From: Lachnoclostridium sp. UBA3775
GTDB lineage: Bacteria > Bacillota > Clostridia > Lachnospirales > Lachnospiraceae
DNA: 12,190 nt
Reading direction: 5' to 3'
NCBI GenBank assembly: GCA_002369525.1
Contig: DFFN01000077.1
Span: forward strand, 1-12,190
Shown here: piece by piece, positions 6,531 through 12,190 of the stretch
Layout: each line of letters starts with the position of its first letter
Numbering within the stretch: position 1 is the stretch's first letter
Made by a program: the position numbers and the translations under genes
The notes under the pieces: generated by a model
The model's database searches: none
Seen by the model: the letters and a program-made list of their open reading frames with translations, nothing else
Told to the model about the DNA's origin: nothing

Positions 6531-8084
6531 TTACGCCAGCAATGAGAACTCCGAAAAATCCACGACTCTTACACCAAGGTCTTCATAGAACTCCGGTTCA
6601 TGGCAGACCATGATAACCGTGCCTTTATATGCTTTTATCGCTTCTTTAAGTGAAGCCTTGGCATCTACGTCAAGGTGGTTGGTCGGCTCGTCAAGTATCA
6701 GTACATTCGAAGGCTTCTGCATCAGCTTGCAAAGCCTTACCTTTGCCTGTTCACCACCCGAAAGAACCTTTATCTTGCTTTCTATATGCTTGGTCGTCAG
6801 CCCGCATTTTGCAAGTGCAGAGCGGACTTCATACTGCGTATAGGACGGAAATTCGTTCCAGATTTCATCAATGCAGGTATTCTCTCCGTCTCCCGAAAGC
6901 TCCTGCTCGAAATAGCCGGGGCTTGTGTAGTCTCCGAGTCCTGCTTTGCCTGATATTGACGGGATTATTCCGAGTATGCTCTTTAAAAGGGTGGTCTTTC
7001 CGATGCCGTTTGCGCCCCTGATCAAAACCTTGTCACCATATTCGATGTGCAGCTTTATGGTTTTTGAAAGCGGTTTATCGTAGCCTATCACAAGATCTTC
7101 GGTGTCGACTACGACTCTCGAAGAAGCTCTGTCGTCCTTGAATTTAAACTCCGGCTTCGGTTTTTCTGCCGCAAGCTCGATAACATCCATCTTGTCGAGC
7201 TTTTTCTGCCTTGACATTGCCATATTCCTTGTGGCAACCCTTGCCTTGTTTCTTGCGACAAAATCCTTAAGCTCCTTTATCTCCTGCTGCTGTTTGTTAT
7301 AGGCTGCAAGAGTCTGAGCCTTCTGCATCTCATGAACCTCGACAAAATGATCGTAATCCCCGACATAGCGTTCAAGCTTTTTGTTTTCCATGTTGTAGAT
7401 TATGTTTACCACGCTGTTTAAAAACGGAACATCGTGCGAAATAAGAATGAAGGCGTTTTCATATTCGTTTAAATAACGCTTAAGCCACTCGATATGTTCC
7501 GTATCAAGGTAGTTTGTCGGCTCATCGAGCAGAAGGATTTCGGGCTTCGAAAGCAGAAGCTTTCCAAGAAGCAGTTTAGTACGGTATCCGCCCGAAAGCT
7601 CGGTAACATCCTTGTCAAGTCCGAGCTCGTAAAGTCCCAGAGCATGCGCAACTTCCTCAACCTTCGGGCTTATGTTGTAGAAATCATGCTGGTTAAGAAG
7701 CTCCGACAACATGCCGGCCTCCTCCATGGCCTGATTCATGGCATCCTCTTCCATATCGCCCATGGTCTCGTAAAGCCTGTTCATCTTCTCTTCAAGCTCG
7801 TAAAGCTCCGAAAAGGCATCCTCAAGCACGCTTCTTATTGTCATTCCGGGCTTGAGTACGGCATGCTGGTCAAGATATCCGGCTTTTACGTTTTTCGCCC
7901 ACTCCACCTTGCCTTCATCAGGCATCAGGCTTCCCGTTATTATGTTAAAAAAGGTAGATTTTCCTTCACCGTTGGCTCCGACAAGACCGATATGCTCTCC
8001 TGCCAGAAGCCTGAAGGAAACATCCTCGAAAATAGCGCGGTCGCCGAAACCGTGTGAAAGATTTGTAACGTTTAATATGCTCAT
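6531..8084 (-). CDS. ABC-F family ATPase (translation-associated, YkpA/YbiT-like)
   Basis: A soluble 517-residue protein with two ATPase domains and no membrane segment. Domain 1 has Walker A GANGEGKST (36-44), signature LSGGY (163-167), Walker B ILLLDEPTNYLD (183-194) and H-loop His217. Domain 2 has GANGIGKTT (357-365), LSGGE (441-445), VLILDEPTNHLD (461-472) and His495. Both catalytic Glu residues are present. A charged helical linker (about 195-325, with a basic tip near 278-297) corresponds to the P-site tRNA interaction motif of ABC-F factors, which act on stalled ribosomes. The second domain ends soon after its H-loop with no C-terminal extension. GAGGT lies about 6 bases before the ATG at 8084. 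It is the last gene of the argS operon, 21 bases after the DUF1015 gene. The linker looks like a housekeeping factor more than the longer arms of Vga/Lsa-type resistance proteins, but this is a judgement without alignment. Confidence 0.93.
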   Translation of the reverse strand: MSILNVTNLSHGFGDRAIFEDVSFRLLAGEHIGLVGANGEGKSTFFNIITGSLMPDEGKVEWAKNVKAGYLDQHAVLKPGMTIRSVLEDAFSELYELEEKMNRLYETMGDMEEDAMNQAMEEAGMLSELLNQHDFYNISPKVEEVAHALGLYELGLDKDVTELSGGYRTKLLLGKLLLSKPEILLLDEPTNYLDTEHIEWLKRYLNEYENAFILISHDVPFLNSVVNIIYNMENKKLERYVGDYDHFVEVHEMQKAQTLAAYNKQQQEIKELKDFVARNKARVATRNMAMSRQKKLDKMDVIELAAEKPKPEFKFKDDRASSRVVVDTEDLVIGYDKPLSKTIKLHIEYGDKVLIRGANGIGKTTLLKSILGIIPSISGKAGLGDYTSPGYFEQELSGDGENTCIDEIWNEFPSYTQYEVRSALAKCGLTTKHIESKIKVLSGGEQAKVRLCKLMQKPSNVLILDEPTNHLDVDAKASLKEAIKAYKGTVIMVCHEPEFYEDLGVRVVDFSEFSLLA

Positions 8085-8105
8085 TTCTACCTCAATTCAT
8101 CCGCA

Positions 8106-9365
8106 TCATATTCTGTGAATGAACAGACCGCTGCGAAGCTTGGGCTCAAACCATGTTGACTTCGGGGGCATTAAAAGACCTGCGTCAGCTACCGCAAAAA
8201 GCTCGGTAATTGAGGTCGGATACATCGAAAATGCTAGCTTCATATCGCTTTCGCATCTTCTCGCAAGTTCTTTAAGACCCCTGATTCCGCCGACGAAATC
8301 AATTCTCTTGTCGGTCTTGGGATCCTTGATTCCAAGTACCGGTCCGAGCAGCTTGTCCTGAAGAATTGACACATCAAGGCTTGCTACGGGATCGTTTTTA
8401 TCATACATACCGTCCTTTACATTAAGTCTGTACCATGTGCCGTCAAGCAGCATGCCGAATTCTCCCTTCTTAGTCGGGCGGAAATTGGAAGACTCGTTCC
8501 CGGCATCACCCTTTCCGGCTTCAGAAACATCGAAGCAGGCTAAAACCTTATCCATGAATTCACTTACGGTATTTCCGTTAAGGTCCTTGAGCACGCGATT
8601 ATAGTCCATTATCATCAGCTCATCCTCGGCAAAAAGCACCGAAAGGAAGTAGTTGAATTCTTCGCTTCCGGTATAGCCGGGATTTTCTTCGCGTCTTTTA
8701 AGTCCGACCTTTACCGCACTTGCTGCCCTGTGATGTCCGTCGGCAATATATATGCTGTCCGTTTCGGCAAAATTCCTTCTTATTGTCTCAATATCGCCTG
8801 CATCGGCGATTCTCCAGACATTATGGGTGATTCCGTCATCGCTTGTAAAACCGTAAAGCTTCTCATTCTTCATCACCCTTCCGATAAGTTCGGAAAGCTC
8901 TTTTTTTGCTCTGTAAGCAAGGAAGATCGGACCTGTCTGGGCTGAACAGGTATCAACGTGGCGGATTCTGTCAAGCTCCTTGTCGGCTCTTGTATTTTCA
9001 TGCTTTTTGATCACGCCGTTAACATAGTCGTCAATGGATGCGCAGGCAACGATGCCCTTCTGTGAACGTCCGTCCATGATAAGCTCGTAAATATAGTAGC
9101 ACTCTGTTTCATCACTGACATAGGTACCGTCGGCAATTCTTGCCTCAAGAAGCTCCTTGGCTTTGGCGTAAACTTTGTCATCATAGGTATCGACATCGTC
9201 GGGAAGATTGCTCTCTGCCCTGTCGATATTAAGGAAGGACAGGGGATTTTTAAGAGCAACTGCCTTTGCCTCGGCTCTGTTATAAACATCGTAGGGAAGC
9301 GCTGCGACAAGGCTTGCAAGCTCCTTTGCCGGTCTTACGCATTTAAAGGGTTTGATATCAGACAT
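8106..9365 (-). CDS. DUF1015 family protein
   Basis: A 419-residue soluble protein recognised as DUF1015 (COG4198) by its conserved blocks: ALPYDVYNRAEA near the N-terminus (22-33), KHENTR (121-126), ADGHHRAASA (208-217) and the closing WFEPKLRSGLF (405-415). It is full length. The DGHHR block recalls the G-x-H-R nucleotide-binding loop of ParB/sulfiredoxin-fold proteins such as SerK, and in clostridia the family is often encoded with serA and serC. A role around phosphoserine or serine is therefore suspected, but the reaction is not established to my knowledge, and no serine gene is visible here. The ATG at 9365 has GAGGAG with an 8-9 base gap. It lies 13 bases after a membrane-protein gene and 21 bases before the ABC-F gene, clearly co-transcribed with both. 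Confidence 0.9.
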   Translation of the reverse strand: MSDIKPFKCVRPAKELASLVAALPYDVYNRAEAKAVALKNPLSFLNIDRAESNLPDDVDTYDDKVYAKAKELLEARIADGTYVSDETECYYIYELIMDGRSQKGIVACASIDDYVNGVIKKHENTRADKELDRIRHVDTCSAQTGPIFLAYRAKKELSELIGRVMKNEKLYGFTSDDGITHNVWRIADAGDIETIRRNFAETDSIYIADGHHRAASAVKVGLKRREENPGYTGSEEFNYFLSVLFAEDELMIMDYNRVLKDLNGNTVSEFMDKVLACFDVSEAGKGDAGNESSNFRPTKKGEFGMLLDGTWYRLNVKDGMYDKNDPVASLDVSILQDKLLGPVLGIKDPKTDKRIDFVGGIRGLKELARRCESDMKLAFSMYPTSITELFAVADAGLLMPPKSTWFEPKLRSGLFIHRI

Positions 9366-9378
9366 GGTTTTCTCTCCT

Positions 9379-10131
9379 CTATTTTGATATATTTTTACTG
9401 TTTATATAATTTTTCATGACCCTGATGTAGATAAAGGAAAATACAGCGCTTAACATAAAGCAGAATAAAACTGTTCCCGTAACAGCCAGCATACCGCCGG
9501 TCGGAACAAGGAAATCAAATATTTTCCAGATCACCCAGAGCATCGTCAGGGTGCTCATCAAGCTTGCCATGAAAGCATATTTTCCCCTCAGGAAATATTT
9601 AAAGCAAAGCGCAAATGCAAGGAAACACAAAGAAACCGCCGCAGTGCTTAACATCATTGCTTCCAAAACGGCCATAAGTGCCGCAGCCGGTCCCGGAACA
9701 TTTCCGAAGCTTTCCTTTAATTTATCAAACAGGCCCAACATGCCGTCCTTCTCGCCAAGCTTTTTTTCCGCAAGGATAAGCATGGCTCCGAAAAGTATCA
9801 CATATTCCGCGACAAGGAAAATTCCCATCGCCCAGGACTGAACGATTTTAAGCAATAAAAAGCGGCCCGGCTCAAAAGAGTTTGCCGCAATTTTTTCCAT
9901 ATAAGCATCATCGCTCAGGTTTTTCCTGAGTATGTCGGCTCCGTGAACCGCATTATACACCACTGCGATAATCGTGGCATAAAAGAAAATATAAAGGGCC
10001 GAAACCGAAAAATTACCGTTGCCGGACAGAATCGCGGCAGCGGAAATAATCATAAGTGCCAGGCCTGCCATGACAAACATGGCAAAGCCCGGCAAAGTAT
10101 ATTTCAGGTCTTTTTTAATCAGAAACTTCAA
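9379..10131 (-). CDS. Six-helix membrane protein, ABC-2 permease-like, function unknown
   Basis: A 250-residue integral membrane protein with about six hydrophobic segments: near residues 14-36, 44-60, 98-120, 150-177, 187-209 and 213-236. A soluble loop (about 61-95) carries the motif MEKIAANSFEPGRFLLLKI, which looks like the cytoplasmic loop of ABC-2-type permeases. The first in-frame ATG is well inside the first helix. The TTG at 10131 is preceded by GGAGG at 5 bases and gives a normal Lys-rich N-terminus (MKFLIKKDLKYT), so TTG is the likely start. No transporter ATPase gene accompanies it; the ABC-F gene two genes downstream belongs to a soluble family and is not a partner. It sits 18 bases after the SH3/Tudor-like membrane protein gene and may work with that protein. 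I do not recognise a specific family. Confidence 0.82.
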   Translation of the reverse strand: MKFLIKKDLKYTLPGFAMFVMAGLALMIISAAAILSGNGNFSVSALYIFFYATIIAVVYNAVHGADILRKNLSDDAYMEKIAANSFEPGRFLLLKIVQSWAMGIFLVAEYVILFGAMLILAEKKLGEKDGMLGLFDKLKESFGNVPGPAAALMAVLEAMMLSTAAVSLCFLAFALCFKYFLRGKYAFMASLMSTLTMLWVIWKIFDFLVPTGGMLAVTGTVLFCFMLSAVFSFIYIRVMKNYINSKNISK

Positions 10132-10136
10132 TCAGG

Positions 10137-10141
10137 CCTCC
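10137..10141 (-). promoter_or_regulatory. Ribosome binding site deciding the TTG start
   Basis: GGAGG on the minus strand, 5 bases before TTG at 10131 and just past the TAG of the upstream gene. It supports the rare start codon for the six-helix membrane protein. Confidence 0.8.
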
Positions 10142-10149
10142 GTCATAAA

Positions 10150-11544
10150 CTACAGTATGATAAGATCCTTCTGTACAAGCTTTTCTTTCTTAAGGTAACG
10201 CATGTTCTTTCCGAACGCAACCTGTATGATCTCCGAATCGGTGTTGTCGACTACACGTCCCTCACCGTAGATTTTGTGAACAAGTATGTCGTCTTCTCTG
10301 AGGGTTTCAAGGTAATCCCTGATATCCATTACTCCGGGATCCTCTTCCTCTTCTTCAAAGATTTCGGCAAAACGTGCGGCATCGGCCTTCGAGCCGCCCT
10401 TCTTTACAAAATCGGGAATTACTGTCTCAAGCTGCTTTATCTTGTCGTCTGCTTCCTTGATCTTGTCTTCAACGAAATCAGAACCGGACTTTGTCTCTTT
10501 TTTGTCCTCAGCTTCGGAGACTTCCGCTGACTCTTCGGAAATTTCTGTCTCTTCTGAGTTTTCTGTCTCTTCTGCTTCGATTTCTTCAGGCTCTTCGCTT
10601 TCTGCGTTTTCCGTTTCCGCCTCGTCCTTTACTTCAAGAACCTTTTCGTCTTCATTTTCAAGCTTATCTTTTCCAAGCTTGCTTTCAAGAGAAGCAATCA
10701 GCTCGGAAAGTGTTGCATCCTGAGCAAAATCCTTGGTCTTTCCGCCGGCCTTCTTTAAAGGCTGCTCGTCATCGAAAACGCCGCTCATGTCGATCTTGAC
10801 ATCATCCCCGCCGATTTCTTCGGCAAGATCCTTTTTATTGTTTCCGCCGAGACCGATGTGATCATAATAGTTTGATTTGGCTTCCGCATAATCCTCTTCG
10901 TTTTCTCCGTCAAGAGGCTCATACTGTGATTTACCGCTGTAACGTTCAATCTCGCGCTCGAGTCTTTCTTCATTCTTCTTAACCCAGATGGTGTAGATCA
11001 GCATGAAAATAACGATAACTATCACAAGTATGATGATCCACTTCCATGCGCCGAAACCGCCCGAGCTTCCGGATGATTCCTTTGCGCTTTCCTTTTCGTC
11101 TGTGGACGATTTTGTGGATTCATCGACTACGGATGTTACAACGGGCGCCTTTGTGGGCTCCGGAGTTACTTCCTGGGTCGGTTCAGCGGTGGGCTCGGGA
11201 GTCGGAGTGATCTCTGCACCCTTGTCTACTCTTCCGCTGTAAAGATAACCCTGATACTCAACGCCGTCAACGGTTACTGTTACCTTATACCATTTATCGC
11301 CGTCGGTATCGTTCTCTTCTCCTGTGATAAGGAGTGCCGTACCCTTTGCGACAACAATGTTGTTGATCTGCTGATGGTTCTTTGTTCCGGCGCCGTCATA
11401 AAGCTTTGCTCCCGCATCGCTGTTAACGGTTCCGTTATATACCTTGGGTTCATCTGCGCTTGCCACCGAAAGCATTAACATAAACAAAGCAATAAATACC
11501 AAGGGCAGCAATATTCTGAATTTTTTTGTCTGTGACTCTTTCAT
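10150..11544 (-). CDS. Membrane protein with outer SH3b-like domain and cytoplasmic PcrA/UvrD-Tudor-like tail
   Basis: A 464-residue protein in five parts. Residues 1-31 are a signal peptide or anchor (KKFRILLPLVFIALFMLML, then ASA). Residues about 34-107 resemble a bacterial SH3 domain (an unset-residue pattern with GTALLITGE, DKWYKVTVTVDG, YQGYLYSGRV). Residues 113-134 are a Thr-Pro-Glu repeat linker typical of wall-spanning segments. A transmembrane helix occupies 167-188. A long, highly acidic cytoplasmic region follows, and the last 45 residues (ILVHKIYGEGRVV ... VAFGKNMRYLKKEKLV) resemble the Tudor-like C-terminus of PcrA/UvrD helicases. The frame is open up to 11586, but the ATG at 11544 has GGAGG at 5 bases and avoids overlap with argS, so I start there. 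It follows argS by 13 bases. It may couple the wall to a nucleic-acid or polymerase partner; that role is pure inference. I know no named family with this architecture. Confidence 0.85.
   Translation of the reverse strand: MKESQTKKFRILLPLVFIALFMLMLSVASADEPKVYNGTVNSDAGAKLYDGAGTKNHQQINNIVVAKGTALLITGEENDTDGDKWYKVTVTVDGVEYQGYLYSGRVDKGAEITPTPEPTAEPTQEVTPEPTKAPVVTSVVDESTKSSTDEKESAKESSGSSGGFGAWKWIIILVIVIVIFMLIYTIWVKKNEERLEREIERYSGKSQYEPLDGENEEDYAEAKSNYYDHIGLGGNNKKDLAEEIGGDDVKIDMSGVFDDEQPLKKAGGKTKDFAQDATLSELIASLESKLGKDKLENEDEKVLEVKDEAETENAESEEPEEIEAEETENSEETEISEESAEVSEAEDKKETKSGSDFVEDKIKEADDKIKQLETVIPDFVKKGGSKADAARFAEIFEEEEEDPGVMDIRDYLETLREDDILVHKIYGEGRVVDNTDSEIIQVAFGKNMRYLKKEKLVQKDLIIL
10542..10574. 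repeat. Short direct repeat in the acidic coding region
   Basis: TTTCTGTCTCTTCTG occurs at 10542-10556 and again at 10560-10574, 18 bases (six codons) apart. It lies in the Glu/Ser/Thr-rich stretch of the SH3/Tudor-like protein (about 10490-10640), which is low-complexity throughout. The in-frame spacing suggests growth or shrinkage by slippage. Confidence 0.7.
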
Positions 11545-11549
11545 CTTTT

Positions 11550-11554
11550 CCTCC
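11550..11554 (-). promoter_or_regulatory. Ribosome binding site deciding the start of the SH3/Tudor-like protein
   Basis: GGAGG on the minus strand, 5 bases before ATG at 11544 and just after the argS stop (11558-11560). It favours this ATG over the longer open frame beginning at 11586. Confidence 0.85.
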
Positions 11555-11557
11555 GTA

Positions 11558-12190
11558 CTACATACGATCGGGTGCTTCAAACGCAAGCAGCTCGATTCCT
11601 TTTTCTAATATTCTTAACGTAAGGATCAGCAGAGCGATCCATGAGGCTTTCTTCTTTTCATTTTCCTCGGTGAGAATACGGTTGGCATGATAAAACGCGT
11701 TAAGCGCGTTCGCAAGCTCATAGATATACTGACATATCTTGTTGGGAGCAAGCTCATTTGCCGCAAGCTCTATCGCATCTGCAAAAGCGGATGCTTTAAG
11801 CCTCAGCTCCGTTTCCTCACTGCCGATTTCATACTCTTTTGAAATCCTTCCCTTTTTCTCTTCTTCCTTACATCTTGCAAGTATCGATTTGATCCTTACC
11901 ATAGTGTAGAGAATATACGGCCCCGTATTTCCTTCAAATGAAGTGAAGCGGTCAATATCAAAGATATAATCCTTAGTCGGCTGGTTTGACAGGTCGCCGT
12001 ATTTGATGGCTGCAAGCCCGACCATTCCGGCAATTTTCCCGATTTCCTCCTCGCTCATATCCCTGTCGGACATTTTGCGTTTAACCTCTTCTGTAACATC
12101 GTTTATGAGATACTCAAGTCTCATTACGCCGCCGCTTCTGGTTTTGAAAGCCTTTCCGTCCTTGCCGTTCATGGTTCCGAAACCGAGATG
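11558..12190 (-). CDS. argS: Arginyl-tRNA synthetase, C-terminal part (cut by window edge)
   Basis: The last 210 residues of ArgRS, which charges tRNA-Arg with arginine in the cytoplasm. The frame is open to the window edge and begins HLGFGTMNGKDGKAFKTRSGG, the region after the catalytic core where ArgRS proteins read DGKxxKTRxG. The GNTGPYILYTMVRIKSIL block (about 99-116 of this fragment) and the DALR-type anticodon-binding helices follow (ELANALNAFYHANRIL near 158-173). It ends with the family-typical ALLILTLRILEKGIELLAFEAPDRM pattern, slightly varied. Normally the end reads LxLLGIxxPERM, so the C-terminus is intact. An internal ATG at 12172 is not the true start because coding similarity continues upstream. 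It is the visible head of the operon that runs to the ABC-F gene; the promoter lies outside the window. Confidence 0.95.
   Translation of the reverse strand, partial: HLGFGTMNGKDGKAFKTRSGGVMRLEYLINDVTEEVKRKMSDRDMSEEEIGKIAGMVGLAAIKYGDLSNQPTKDYIFDIDRFTSFEGNTGPYILYTMVRIKSILARCKEEEKKGRISKEYEIGSEETELRLKASAFADAIELAANELAPNKICQYIYELANALNAFYHANRILTEENEKKKASWIALLILTLRILEKGIELLAFEAPDRM

Noticed and set aside
7494..8057. 187-codon open frame on the plus strand
   Set aside because: It lies wholly inside the ABC-F gene on the other strand, whose two ATPase domains are complete; no ribosome binding site or recognisable protein.
6531..8084. ABC-F gene as an antibiotic-resistance determinant
   Set aside because: The linker shows no obvious long resistance-type arm and the gene is in a housekeeping operon; an alignment with Vga, Lsa and OptrA would be needed to claim resistance.
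6531..10131. Six-helix membrane protein plus ABC-F ATPase as a transporter pair
   Set aside because: The ATPase has two fused domains with an ABC-F linker, and this family does not join membrane permeases.
9943..10530. 195-codon open frame on the plus strand
   Set aside because: It spans the ends of two well-supported minus-strand genes and has no family resemblance.
10490..10640. Repetitive CT-rich stretch considered as a non-coding repeat or CRISPR-like array
   Set aside because: It is the coding sequence of a Glu/Ser/Thr-rich protein segment in an uninterrupted frame, with no uniform repeat-spacer pattern.

Overview
The window looks like chromosomal DNA of a Gram-positive clostridial bacterium, most likely a member of the Lachnospiraceae. 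Every gene is on the minus strand, most with strong GGAGG-type ribosome binding sites. The set includes a sigma/anti-sigma pair, an arginyl-tRNA synthetase, a DUF1015 protein and an ABC-F ATPase. Taxonomy is an inference from style and gene content; no rRNA or marker gene settles it.

Reading in the direction of transcription (high to low coordinates), the first unit is a tightly packed operon entering from the right edge: 3' part of argS (11558-12190), a membrane protein with an outer SH3b-like domain and a cytoplasmic PcrA/UvrD-Tudor-like tail (10150-11544), a six-helix membrane protein with a TTG start (9379-10131), a DUF1015 protein (8106-9365) and an ABC-F ATPase (6531-8084). Gaps are only 13-21 bases, and the unit ends at an intrinsic terminator (6479-6512). 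Its base composition is moderate: 30 of 60 bases are G or C in 7081-7140.

The second unit (1083-6405) is clearly more AT-rich (18/60 GC in 2641-2700, 11/60 in 5641-5700). It has its own putative ECF-type promoter (6448-6475) and encodes an ECF sigma factor, a single-span membrane protein that is probably its anti-sigma factor, a Cys-anchored lipoprotein, two different ABC-2-type permeases and one BcrA/LanF-like ATPase with a Glu in the Q-loop position. Overlaps or short gaps join neighbouring genes, and a hairpin (1048-1078) follows the last one. The likely logic is that an envelope signal releases sigma, which raises expression of the whole cassette. The lipoprotein and the two-permease transporter would then expel or detach a membrane-active compound, as in lantibiotic immunity (LanFEG) and bacitracin (BcrAB) systems. 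This is the best candidate for an undescribed system here.

The third unit is the 5' part of an AMP-binding acyl-CoA synthetase gene (1-931), which leaves the window at its left edge and again has moderate base composition (26/60 GC in 301-360). No tRNA, rRNA, CRISPR array, transposase or attachment site was seen, and no stretch over 300 bases lacks a gene.
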